In this document: positions 31,732-41,472 of the stretch, piece after piece
Position numbering within the stretch: the first letter of the stretch is position 1
How the letters are laid out: every line of letters starts with the position of its first letter
DNA from: Magnetospirillum sp.
GTDB lineage: Bacteria; Pseudomonadota; Alphaproteobacteria; Rhodospirillales; Magnetospirillaceae
Direction: 5' to 3'
DNA length: 55,733 bases
NCBI GenBank assembly: GCA_016183945.1
Contig: JACPDP010000044.1
Span: 1 to 55,733 of the forward strand
Notes under the pieces: model-generated
Seen by the model: the letters and a program-made list of their open reading frames with translations, nothing else
The model's database searches: none
What the model was told of the DNA's origin: nothing
Position numbers and translations under genes: made by a program

Positions 31732-34029
31732 TTACTTCTGGACCTTCTGGGCGCCGTTCTGCTCCAGGTAGGTCTTCGCACGCAGGCCGATGTCGGCCGT
31801 CTTGACCTGATACTGGAACCACTGCTCGGCCCACAGGAAGGCGTTGTGCCAATCGGCCTTCTTGGCGAAGTCTTCCGACTTCTCCTTGGCGCTCTTGGCG
31901 AAGCCCAACTGATCGGTGGCGTCTTCCACCAGGGCGACCACCTGCGGGAAGTCCGCATAGTTGACCGAGGTGATGTAGCCGACGACGCTGTCGATCACGC
32001 CCTGAGTGGCGATGTTCGCCGCGACGCGCGCATCGTAGTCCTTCTGACCGTAGGTCTGGCCTTCCTTGCCCTTGGTGGCGGCCGCCTTGTAGTTGGCCGG
32101 CTGGACGAGCAGGTAGCCCTCCATTTCCAGGTGCAGGGCCGAGCAGAACTCGGTGCAGTAGTAGGGATACACGCCCGCCTTGTTGGCCTTGAAGGTGACC
32201 GAGGCGGTCTTGCCGGGCTCGAGCGACATGTTCACGTTGTGCTTGGACACCGCGAAGCCATGGGTCTCGTCCTGGGCGCGTTCGAGGTTGGTCAGATGGA
32301 TGACGACTTCGTCACCCTCGGTGGCCTCGATGATCTCAGGATTGATGTGCGAGCGGATGACCGTGCCGAACACTTCGACACGGCCGGGCTTCCGCTCGGT
32401 CTTCTCGCCGCCGGCGCGAACCTGGAACGGCGACTTGGTCTCGGTGCGCGAGTCGGTGCCGTGCGGGTAGCGGATATGCGGCTTGAGCTTGTTGGCAGCG
32501 ATCGACACCGCGTAGTGGGGCTCGCCCAGCGGCAGCGGCATGTCATACAGCAACTGCATCTTGTCGTTGCTGATGTCGATCAGCTGATGGTTCTGCGGAT
32601 GCAGCGGGCCAACCGGGTTGAAGCGGTCGATGGCCAGCTTGTTCAGCGCAACCAGGAAACGGCCGGCCGGCTTGGCGGTGTCACCTTCCATCGCCATCAA
32701 GTGGCCGATGTTGTAATGCACCGAAATCTTGTCGACGACCTTGCCTTCGCAGTAGTTCCACTTGGTCACCATCGAGTCGACGTAGATCGACGTGTAGGCG
32801 ATGCAGGGCTTGCTGTCGAACTGGGTGTGCAGCGGGCCGAGGCCGACTTCCACCTGCTTGTCGGCGACGGTGGCCAGATCGAAGATGGGGATGCCGTACT
32901 CGTCCTTGCCGGCGAACTTGCCGGCCTTGATGGCGTCCTGAATCTTGTCGAAGCTGTACACCGTGGTGTGGGTGTCCAGCTTGCCCGAGACGATGATGAA
33001 CTTGCCGTCCGGGGTGACGTCGGCGCCGTGCGGGCTCTTCGGGTCGGGGGCCAGGAAGAGCACGCCTTCCTTGGCCGCCACGTCGATGGGCAGCACATTG
33101 TGGCCGTTGATCTTCTTGCCCTTGCCGGCCGCGACCAGCTCGGCCGCCTTCTTCCAGTTGATGATGTGGAGGAAGTCGGTGTCCTTGGCCGAGCAGCCCG
33201 CCTCGAAGGGCGGACGGCCGCGCTCGAAGCCGCCGACATAACGCTCGGCGCAGAACGAGTTCACGAACGACCAGCCGTCGGAGGGACCCTTGCCGAAGTC
33301 GGCCAGATCCTGGCTGTAGGGGGGCAGTTCGAGCGAGAACGAATTCTCGGGCTCGATGCGGCCCTTGGCGCGGTTGAATTTCCAGTAGGTGACGGCGCCG
33401 CGATACTTCTCGTTGAACTGTTCGAGGGGCGCGAACTCGCCGCCCAGCGGGGCAGGGTACTGCGCCGGCTCGACGATGTAGTCGGTGTTGGGGCTGACGA
33501 AGGCGCCGCCGTGCTCGGACTGCAGGATCGGGTTCTTGACGATCTGCTTGGTCTCGAAGTCCTTCAGGTCGATGACCGCGATGCGGGGCGTGTTCTTGTC
33601 GTTGATGAACAGAAACTGGCCGTCGGTCTCGCCGTTGGTCTCGGAGATCGCCGGGTGATGGGTGTCGCCGAAGGTGATCTCGCGGCCGTCGACCATCGAG
33701 CCTTCCTTGAAGACGCGCTTGGACTCGTCGTCGTAGCCATAGCCCTGCCAGGGCTCGGGGGTGAAGACGCCGATGTACTTCAGGATGCGCATCGACGGGA
33801 TGCCGTACACGATCACCTGGCCGCTCTGGCCGCCGGAGCTGAACACCACGAACTCGTCGTGCTTGCCGGTCGGGTTATAGGTCTTGGCGGCGGCAAGGAC
33901 GTCCTTCTCGGTCAGGGCGCGCCGCTTCATGACGTCCTGCAGGGTCTCCGCCGACCAGGCTGCGCCCGAAGCGAGCACGCCAAAGCTTACCGTGGCGAGC
34001 AGAGTCGCCAATTTCCGGCTTTTAGTCAT
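31732..34029 (-). CDS. nosZ: Nitrous oxide reductase, clade II (Sec-exported)
   Basis: 765 residues from the ATG at 34029. Reduces N2O to N2 in the periplasm. The leader TKSRKLATLLATVSFGVLASG is a Sec-type signal without a twin arginine, the mark of clade II (atypical) NosZ. The beta-propeller supplies CuZ histidines in FGDTHHPAISE, PKSPHGADVTPDG, LDTHTTVYSF, LGPLHTQFD, NIGHLMAMEG and GEPHYAVSI. The C-terminal cupredoxin domain has the CuA ligands in CTEFCSALHLEM (Cys625, Cys629, His633, Met636). There is no extra C-terminal heme domain, only a helical tail of about 80 residues. It is first in the operon, divergent from sco, with an Fnr-like site upstream. Confidence 0.97.
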   Translation of the reverse strand: MTKSRKLATLLATVSFGVLASGAAWSAETLQDVMKRRALTEKDVLAAAKTYNPTGKHDEFVVFSSGGQSGQVIVYGIPSMRILKYIGVFTPEPWQGYGYDDESKRVFKEGSMVDGREITFGDTHHPAISETNGETDGQFLFINDKNTPRIAVIDLKDFETKQIVKNPILQSEHGGAFVSPNTDYIVEPAQYPAPLGGEFAPLEQFNEKYRGAVTYWKFNRAKGRIEPENSFSLELPPYSQDLADFGKGPSDGWSFVNSFCAERYVGGFERGRPPFEAGCSAKDTDFLHIINWKKAAELVAAGKGKKINGHNVLPIDVAAKEGVLFLAPDPKSPHGADVTPDGKFIIVSGKLDTHTTVYSFDKIQDAIKAGKFAGKDEYGIPIFDLATVADKQVEVGLGPLHTQFDSKPCIAYTSIYVDSMVTKWNYCEGKVVDKISVHYNIGHLMAMEGDTAKPAGRFLVALNKLAIDRFNPVGPLHPQNHQLIDISNDKMQLLYDMPLPLGEPHYAVSIAANKLKPHIRYPHGTDSRTETKSPFQVRAGGEKTERKPGRVEVFGTVIRSHINPEIIEATEGDEVVIHLTNLERAQDETHGFAVSKHNVNMSLEPGKTASVTFKANKAGVYPYYCTEFCSALHLEMEGYLLVQPANYKAAATKGKEGQTYGQKDYDARVAANIATQGVIDSVVGYITSVNYADFPQVVALVEDATDQLGFAKSAKEKSEDFAKKADWHNAFLWAEQWFQYQVKTADIGLRAKTYLEQNGAQKVQK

Positions 34030-34115
34030 TTTTCCCCACCTTGGAATTGTTGAAAGTAAAAAAGAGGGAACTCCAACCTTCATGTTCCAAGATGAAATAC
34101 CCCTAATTCACTGGC

Positions 34116-34131
34116 CTTAACTTTCGTCAAG
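34116..34131. promoter_or_regulatory. Fnr/NnrR-like box upstream of nosZ
   Basis: CTTAAC-TTTC-GTCAAG: two half-sites with one mismatch in an otherwise perfect dyad, matching eight of ten positions of TTGAT-N4-ATCAA if C is allowed as the fifth base. It is centred about 94 bp before the nosZ start and 127 bp before sco, so it could serve either divergent gene. Oxygen or nitric-oxide control of nos genes by Crp/Fnr proteins is well known; binding here is untested. Confidence 0.45.
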
Positions 34132-34250
34132 AATGCGCTCCGATTTTCCCGCCGCCCCTCGCCGGAAGGGGACTTCACGTCCCTCTCGCGCCGGCCGGCA
34201 TGGTCTGCTAAACCGGATCCTCCGAAGGTCGAATTGGGAGGTGTGGATCC

Positions 34251-34814
34251 ATGCGCATGAGACTACTTGCCGCCGCGCTGGCTGCGATTCTCGCTGCCGG
34301 AACGCCGACGTCCGCCGCCGAAGGCGAGCTTACCGGCCGCTTCATGCTGGACACCGTTGACGGCAAGCGGGTCACCGACGAGGCCTGGCGCGGCAAAGTC
34401 CGGGTGGTGACCTTCGGCTACACCTTCTGCCCCGACATATGCCCGACGACGTTGTCGACCCTGTCGGTTGTCATAGACCGTCTGGGCGCCGACAGCGGCA
34501 AGGTCGCCATGTTGTTCATCAGCGTCGATCCCGAGCGCGACACTAAGTCGCACCTCAAGGATTACCTGTCGGCCTTCCCCGGCATCACCGGCTTGACCGG
34601 CAGCCCGGAGATGGTCGCCGGCGCGGCGCGCAACTTCCGCGCCCGCTATGAGCGCCAGCCGTCGCCCGATGGCGACCCCCAGGCCTATGCCGTCGATCAT
34701 TCGGCCGGCATCTACATCATGGGCCGCGACGGCCGGTTCGCCGCCAAGCTGGGCCACATGGCGACGCCGGACGAAGTGACGGCGCGCATCCGCGCCGTGC
34801 TGGAGCAGCCATGA
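34251..34814 (+). CDS. SCO1/SenC-family copper protein
   Basis: 187 residues with a signal peptide (RLLAAALAAILAAGTPTSA). The thioredoxin-like SCO fold shows the copper site: TFGYTFCPDICPTTLST with Cys-x-x-x-Cys, and the distal histidine in AVDHSAGIYIMGRDG. SCO proteins load or reduce the CuA centre of cytochrome oxidase, and nos-linked ones may serve the CuA site of NosZ. It diverges from nosZ across a 221-bp promoter region and is followed, with ATGA overlap, by a TlpA-like gene. A GGGAGG site precedes the ATG. Confidence 0.93.
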   Translation: MRMRLLAAALAAILAAGTPTSAAEGELTGRFMLDTVDGKRVTDEAWRGKVRVVTFGYTFCPDICPTTLSTLSVVIDRLGADSGKVAMLFISVDPERDTKSHLKDYLSAFPGITGLTGSPEMVAGAARNFRARYERQPSPDGDPQAYAVDHSAGIYIMGRDGRFAAKLGHMATPDEVTARIRAVLEQP

Positions 34815-35389
34815 GACGGCGCGACGCCATGGCCCTGCTGGCGGCGGCGGCCCTCGCCCCGCGCGGCGGGCAGGCCGCCAAGCCCGTGCAGGGACTGGTG
34901 ATCCATGACACGCCACGCGTCCTCCCCGCACTCGACATCCGCGACGGCGACGGCCGGCCGGCGCCGCTTGCCGCGTGGCGCGGCAAGGCGGTGCTGTTGA
35001 ACCTGTGGGCCAGTTGGTGCGGCCCCTGCGTTGCCGAGCTGCCGACGCTGGATCGACTGAAGCCGCGCATCGAGCCCGAGGGCGTGGCGGTGGTGGCGCT
35101 GTCGCTCGACCGGTCGGGCAAGGTGGCGGTGGTCAACACCTTCGCCCGGCTGGGCATCGTCAATCTGGCCATTCACACCGACGAATCTCGCCGGGCCGCC
35201 GAGGACCTGGGCGCACCCTACCTGCCGGTCACCGTGCTGATCGACCGCGACGGCCGCGAGGCGGCCCGCTTCGTCGGCCCGGCCGAGTGGGACGGGCCAC
35301 AGGCCGCCTCGCTGCTCACGGCCCTGGCCGCCGGCCGGCGGCTGGACATGTCCATGGCACCGGGCGCCCCGCCCAAGGGTGGCTACTAG
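34811..35389 (+). CDS. TlpA-like periplasmic thioredoxin
   Basis: 192 residues, with an N-terminal export signal of about 22 residues. The redox site is LWASWCGPCVAELPTL near residue 70 and the cis-proline loop is APYLPVTVLIDRDG. TlpA-like proteins reduce SCO cysteines and CuA sites so that copper can be inserted. The start codon overlaps the sco stop by four bases, which supports a joint role. The C-terminal tail (MSMAPGAPPKGGY) adds two methionines. The specific target, NosZ or a cytochrome oxidase, is inference. Confidence 0.9.
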   Translation: MRRRDAMALLAAAALAPRGGQAAKPVQGLVIHDTPRVLPALDIRDGDGRPAPLAAWRGKAVLLNLWASWCGPCVAELPTLDRLKPRIEPEGVAVVALSLDRSGKVAVVNTFARLGIVNLAIHTDESRRAAEDLGAPYLPVTVLIDRDGREAARFVGPAEWDGPQAASLLTALAAGRRLDMSMAPGAPPKGGY

Positions 35390-35425
35390 GGCAGCGTTCC
35401 CCTCCTTGGGCGGCGCCGAGTAAAA

Positions 35426-35920
35426 CTAACGCTTGCCGTGCTCCATCGGCCCGTGGCCCGGCATCATCCCCTGGCCCTGCATCATGGCCGGCCCCATGGC
35501 GCCGACGCCCAGCACCGGCATCTCGACCTTGACGGCGCCGGCCTTCTCGAACTTGAGCGTCACCGGCACCTTGGCGCCTTCCTTAAGCGGCTCGTTGAGG
35601 CCGATGAACATGATGTGGTCGCCGCCCGGCTGGAGCTGGACAGTGCCGTGCGCCGGGACCGCGATGGCCTCGACGGCCCGCATGCGATAGACGTCGCCGT
35701 CCTTGACATGGGTGTGCAGTTCCACCGCCTTCGACACCGAAGCCTCGGCGCCCAGCAGGCGGTCGGCGGCGCCGTGGTTGGCAATGGTGAGAAATCCGGC
35801 CCCGGCACCGGCCATGGCCGGCGAGGCGCGGACAAAGGCCCCCGTGACCTCGATATCGGCGGCCCAGGCGGGCTGGGCGAACAGGGCGGCGGCGGCAAAC
35901 AGGGCTGACTTGAACTTCAT
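35426..35920 (-). CDS. PCuAC-family periplasmic copper chaperone
   Basis: 164 residues, signal peptide KFKSALFAAAALFAQPAWA. The copper motif H-x10-M-x21-H-x-M is met by ELHTHVKDGDVYRMRAVEA followed by GGDHIMFIGL. PCuAC works with SCO to deliver Cu(I) to CuA sites. An added C-terminal tail of about 23 residues is rich in Met, His and Gly (PAMMQGQGMMPGHGPMEHG) and looks like a second copper site, as in some PCuAC relatives. Convergent with the sco-tlpA pair, and 113 bp downstream of a DUF2946-like gene. Confidence 0.92.
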   Translation of the reverse strand: MKFKSALFAAAALFAQPAWAADIEVTGAFVRASPAMAGAGAGFLTIANHGAADRLLGAEASVSKAVELHTHVKDGDVYRMRAVEAIAVPAHGTVQLQPGGDHIMFIGLNEPLKEGAKVPVTLKFEKAGAVKVEMPVLGVGAMGPAMMQGQGMMPGHGPMEHGKR

Positions 35921-36033
35921 CGGGCAAATGCCTCCAGGAACGACACCATGACCTACGACACCCTAATCGGGTGTCGCTACGGCGTGAAGAGAGCAAAATC
36001 GGAAAGGGACTCTGGGTGCCGCAGGGGCACCAC

Positions 36034-36447
36034 TCAGGGAGCCGGCGGCGCGCGAGCCTGTTTGTGGCGCGACGCGTGGCCGGAAGTGTTCGCCGAGATG
36101 GCCGGCCAGCCGAAGGACAGTGCCGTTCCCGCGGTGGGGAGGGTGAAGGTTGGCGACGGCAGAATCCCCTTGGCCAACTGGACCGCCTGACAAACCAGGC
36201 AGCACCCGTCGCTGTGGGACCGGTCCTCGCCGCCGGCGGGCAGGGGCTGCTCCGACGACTGCGGCGAGTGACAGACGGCGCCCTTGGTCACCAGCGCCAG
36301 CCAGGAGTCCTGGGCGCGCAGGGCAAGGTCGAAGCCGGGAAGGGCGAATTGCAGGGCCAGACCCGCGACCACCAGAAACGCCAACATCCGGCGCGCCATC
36401 TCGGCGTGCCGGGGGAGTTCCAGTGCGATCACACGTCTTACGGCCAA
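36034..36447 (-). CDS. DUF2946-like membrane-anchored protein
   Basis: About 137 residues; the start is unsettled. A TTG at 36447 has AGGAGG with a seven-base spacer, while an ATG at 36399 lies directly before the membrane segment (MARRMLAFLVVAGLALQFAL). The frame is open to an ATG at 36477. After the helix comes VTKGAVCHSPQ, an acidic His/Ser stretch and SDGCCLVCQAVQLAKG, the cysteine pattern of DUF2946 proteins, which are often beside copper genes. A Pro-rich C-terminal half follows. The cysteines and histidines suggest metal contact. Likely co-transcribed with the PCuAC gene. Confidence 0.65.
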   Translation of the reverse strand: MAVRRVIALELPRHAEMARRMLAFLVVAGLALQFALPGFDLALRAQDSWLALVTKGAVCHSPQSSEQPLPAGGEDRSHSDGCCLVCQAVQLAKGILPSPTFTLPTAGTALSFGWPAISANTSGHASRHKQARAPPAP

Positions 36448-36537
36448 GGACACCCCTCCTCGCTCAGCCTCGAACATGGCGCATGGAGACCTGCCGTTCC
36501 TTGACGGCGATCAAGTGGCTCGCCATGCTCCGCCGCC

Positions 36538-37386
36538 ATGGAAAGACCCACCTCGCTCCACGTCATCGCGCCGGCCCGGGGTGCCACGTTGTTCGTCGCC
36601 GCAGTGGCGGTGGGAATGCCGGTGGCCGCCATCATCAAGCTGTTCGACGGCCGGCTGGGGGCGGTGGACATCGCCGCCTGGCGTATGCTGATCGGCCTTC
36701 CCCTGGTGCTCGGTTTCGCGGCCCTGCATCGCCAGCCCGCCTGGCGCACCGTCTGGCCGGCCGGGCAGTGGCTGCGCGGCGCGGTGATGAGTGTGGCGGC
36801 GGTGATCTACTTTCACCTCTACCAGCATCTGCCCATTTCCACGGTGATCGCGGTCAGCCTGGTGCCGCCGCTGTTTTCGGTGCCGGCAGCCGGATTGCTG
36901 CTGCGCGAGCGGGTGCCGCCGGTTCACTGGGCGGCACTCGCCATGAGCTGCCTGGGCTCCCTGCTGGTGATCCCGCCCGGCACGCCCCCCGGACTGGGAA
37001 TCGCCGTGGCGCTGCTGGTGGCGCTGGAGGCGACGATCCCCCTGTTGACCCGCCGCGTCGCCGGGGTCGACCCACCGTCAACCTCGACCTTCTATTTCAT
37101 GCTGGCCGGCACCCTGCTGCTGATGCCGTTGGCCGAGCCGACGCTGCCCCCGCGGCAAGACCTCGCCCTGCTGGGCGCCATGGCGGTGCTCGGAACCGCC
37201 GGGCAGGTGCTGTTGGCGGCGGCCTTCCGCTTCGCGCCGGTGCATGTGCTGGCGCCGTTCGCCTACCTGCAACTGGCGGTGGGCGCAGCCTTCGATGTCC
37301 TGCTGTTCGCCGAGCCGCTGCGCCCGGCGGCCCTGGCCGGCGGCGCCATCATCGCCGCCGCCTGCATCCTGGCGGCGCGGAAGTAA
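36538..37386 (+). CDS. EamA/DMT-family permease
   Basis: 282 residues with about ten hydrophobic helices in two EamA repeats (residues about 12-130 and 142-280). Typical features are the helix-4 region YFHLYQHLPISTVIAVSLVP and the second-repeat match FRFAPVHVLAPFAYLQLAVG. These proteins export metabolites or amino acids, and the substrate is unknown. It ends two bases from the end of the convergent histidine kinase gene. Confidence 0.85.
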   Translation: MERPTSLHVIAPARGATLFVAAVAVGMPVAAIIKLFDGRLGAVDIAAWRMLIGLPLVLGFAALHRQPAWRTVWPAGQWLRGAVMSVAAVIYFHLYQHLPISTVIAVSLVPPLFSVPAAGLLLRERVPPVHWAALAMSCLGSLLVIPPGTPPGLGIAVALLVALEATIPLLTRRVAGVDPPSTSTFYFMLAGTLLLMPLAEPTLPPRQDLALLGAMAVLGTAGQVLLAAAFRFAPVHVLAPFAYLQLAVGAAFDVLLFAEPLRPAALAGGAIIAAACILAARK

Positions 37387-37388
37387 GG

Positions 37389-39149
<1,761 letters not shown>

Positions 39150-39197
39150 GAGCCCCTTCTTTCCCCAATTATTCGTGTGCCTCGACCATCCGGGGCT

Positions 39198-39248
39198 TCA
39201 GCTCCGGCTCGACAGAGCGACGGCGGGCAAAGCGCGGACCAGATTCAT
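39198..39248 (-). other. Possible 16-residue leader ORF before the PAS kinase
   Basis: An ATG at 39248 is preceded by GGGGAGGG with a six-base spacer, a far better ribosome site than most genes here. It encodes MNLVRALPAVALSSRS and then stops, 48 bp before the kinase start. It could be a regulatory upstream ORF or chance. Confidence 0.3.
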
Positions 39249-39323
39249 GGCAGACCCTCCCCTCAGGAGTGGCTTCCCGTCGGAGAAGCGCGACTTCGGC
39301 CCTGACAGTTGTTCTACCGCAAA

Positions 39324-39337
39324 GTGATCCAGGTCAA
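39324..39337. promoter_or_regulatory. Fnr-like box in the kinase/ygiQ divergent region
   Basis: GTGAT-CCAG-GTCAA matches eight of ten bases of TTGAT-N4-ATCAA. It lies in the 325-bp gap between the divergent kinase (39149) and ygiQ (39475) genes. The rest of the gap holds a twice-occurring TGTTATAG (about 39399 and 39424), possibly -10-like, and nothing else I can name. Confidence 0.35.
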
Positions 39338-39474
39338 GAAAGAAGATGTGACGGAAAGAGCGCCCCGGACTCAGCGGTTGGGGCGGCGATGCCAGCTTTT
39401 GTTATAGCCCACCTCTATGACGGTGTTATAGGTGCCTGGATTAGCCGCCGACCAAGCCCCCCTACGGTTCGTGA

Positions 39475-41376
39475 ATGAACGCCCGCCCTGCCCCGTTTCT
39501 TCCCATATCCCGCCGCGAGATGGCCGAACTCGGGTGGGATGCCTGCGACGTGGTGCTGGTGACCGGCGACGCCTATGTCGACCATCCCAGCTTCGGCATG
39601 GCCATCATCGGCCGCCGGTTGGAGGCGGAGGGCTGGCGCGTCGGCATCATCGCCCAACCGGCCTGGAACGACGCCGAAGCGTTCAAGGCGCTGGGGCGAC
39701 CCCGGCTGTTCTTCGGGGTTACCGGCGGCAACATGGACTCCATGGTCAACCGCTACACCTCGGAGCGGCGGCTGCGCCATAACGACGCCTACACCCCCGG
39801 CGACGAGGGCGGCAAACGTCCCGACCGCGCCGTCATCGTCTATGCCCAGCGCTGCCGCGAGGCCTTCAAGGAGGTGCCCCTGGTGCTGGGCGGCATCGAG
39901 GCCAGCCTTCGCCGCATCGCCCATTTCGACTACTGGTCGGAAAAAGTGCGCCGCTCGGTGCTGGTGGACGCCAAGGCCGATCTGCTGGTGTTCGGCAACG
40001 GCGAGTGCGCCGTGGTCGAGATCGCCCGCCGCGCGGCGGGCGGTGAAGCCGTGCGCGACATGCACGATATCCGCGGCACCGCCGTGATGGTCAAGGCGGT
40101 GCCGGGCGACTGCGCCGTGGTGGATTGGAGCGACCCGGACGTCGTCCCTTCCCCCGGCAGGGGACGCGCGGCCCGGGAATGCGTCCGCCTGCCGTCCTTC
40201 GAGCAGGTGGGCGCCGACCCGCTGCTCTATGCCCAGGCCTCGCGCGTGCTGCACCAGGAGACCAACCCCGGCAACGCACGGCCGCTGGTGCAGCGCCACG
40301 GCGACCGCGAGCTGTGGCTCAACCCGCCGCCGCTCCCGCTCTCCACCCCCGAGCTGGACGCTATCTACGCCCTGCCCTTCGCCCGCGCGCCGCACCCCGA
40401 TTATGGCGACGCCCGCATTCCGGCCTGGGAGATGATCCGCTTCTCGGTGGCGATCATGCGCGGCTGTTTCGGCGGCTGCGCCTTCTGCTCCATTACCGAG
40501 CACGAAGGCCGCATCATCCAGAGCCGCTCGGAAGCCTCCATCCTGCGCGAGATCGAAGACATCCGCGACCGTACCAAGGGCTTCACCGGCGTCATCTCCG
40601 ACCTCGGCGGCCCCACCGCCAACATGTACCGGCTGGCCTGTCGCGACGACGCGGTGCAGCGCGTCTGCCGCCGCCTGTCCTGCGTCTTCCCCGAGATCTG
40701 CCGCAACCTGGGAACCGACCACGATCCGCTGATCGGCCTCTACCGCAAGGCCCGCGCCGTGCCGGGAATCAAGAAGGTCCTGGTGGCCTCGGGGGTGCGT
40801 TACGACCTGGCGGTGCAAAGCCCGGCCTACGTCGCCGAACTGGCGGCGCACCATGTCGGCGGCTATCTCAAGGTGGCGCCCGAGCACACCGAGCCGGGGC
40901 CGCTGTCCAAGATGATGAAGCCTGGCATCGCCACCTACGAGCGCTTCAAGGCCATGTTCGAGGCGGCGGCGCGGCAGGCGGGCAAGCAGCTCTACCTGAT
41001 CCCCTACTTCATCGCCGCCCATCCCGGCACCGGCGACGAGGACATGCTGAACCTGGCGCTGTGGATGAAGCGCAACGGCCTGAAGGCCGATCAGGTGCAG
41101 ACCTTCCTGCCCTCGCCCATGTCGCTGGCCACCGCCATGTGGCACGGCGGCGTCAACCCGCTGCGACCGCTGGGCCGGCGGGTGGCGGAGCCGGTGGCCT
41201 CCGCCAAGGGCGGGCGGCAACGGCGGCTGCACAAGGCGTTCCTGCGCTGGCACGATCCGGAGAATTGGCCGGACCTGCGCGAGGCGCTGAAGCGCATGGG
41301 CCGCGCCGACCTCATCGGACCCGGCAAGCACCAGTTGGTGCCACCCGGTCGGATTTCCCGAGCCGGCGGAAAATAG
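39475..41376 (+). CDS. YgiQ-family radical SAM protein
   Basis: 633 residues. The 4Fe-4S/SAM site is [19 protein letters not shown], with CxxxCxxC, near residue 330. The N-terminal cobalamin-like region starts with [20 protein letters not shown], and the YgiQ C-terminal block has [20 protein letters not shown]. Family length and block order are normal. No reaction has been firmly shown for this family to my knowledge. The ATG at 39475 directly precedes the conserved start. Near the 3' end the next gene follows at about 100 bp in the same direction. Confidence 0.92.
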   Translation: MNARPAPFLPISRREMAELGWDACDVVLVTGDAYVDHPSFGMAIIGRRLEAEGWRVGIIAQPAWNDAEAFKALGRPRLFFGVTGGNMDSMVNRYTSERRLRHNDAYTPGDEGGKRPDRAVIVYAQRCREAFKEVPLVLGGIEASLRRIAHFDYWSEKVRRSVLVDAKADLLVFGNGECAVVEIARRAAGGEAVRDMHDIRGTAVMVKAVPGDCAVVDWSDPDVVPSPGRGRAARECVRLPSFEQVGADPLLYAQASRVLHQETNPGNARPLVQRHGDRELWLNPPPLPLSTPELDAIYALPFARAPHPDYGDARIPAWEMIRFSVAIMRGCFGGCAFCSITEHEGRIIQSRSEASILREIEDIRDRTKGFTGVISDLGGPTANMYRLACRDDAVQRVCRRLSCVFPEICRNLGTDHDPLIGLYRKARAVPGIKKVLVASGVRYDLAVQSPAYVAELAAHHVGGYLKVAPEHTEPGPLSKMMKPGIATYERFKAMFEAAARQAGKQLYLIPYFIAAHPGTGDEDMLNLALWMKRNGLKADQVQTFLPSPMSLATAMWHGGVNPLRPLGRRVAEPVASAKGGRQRRLHKAFLRWHDPENWPDLREALKRMGRADLIGPGKHQLVPPGRISRAGGK

Positions 41377-41472
41377 GCTTTCCACCCGACTATGCAACGT
41401 ATCTGCCTTGCTCCAAAGTATCAGCGCCTTGGCGTCGGGATAAGGCGCCGACGGTCAACGGGAGACAAAGCA

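Noticed and set aside
31846..34053. 735-codon frame opposite nosZ
   Set aside because: Antisense shadow; composition dominated by Val/Gly/Asp/His, and nosZ on the other strand has all its copper ligands.
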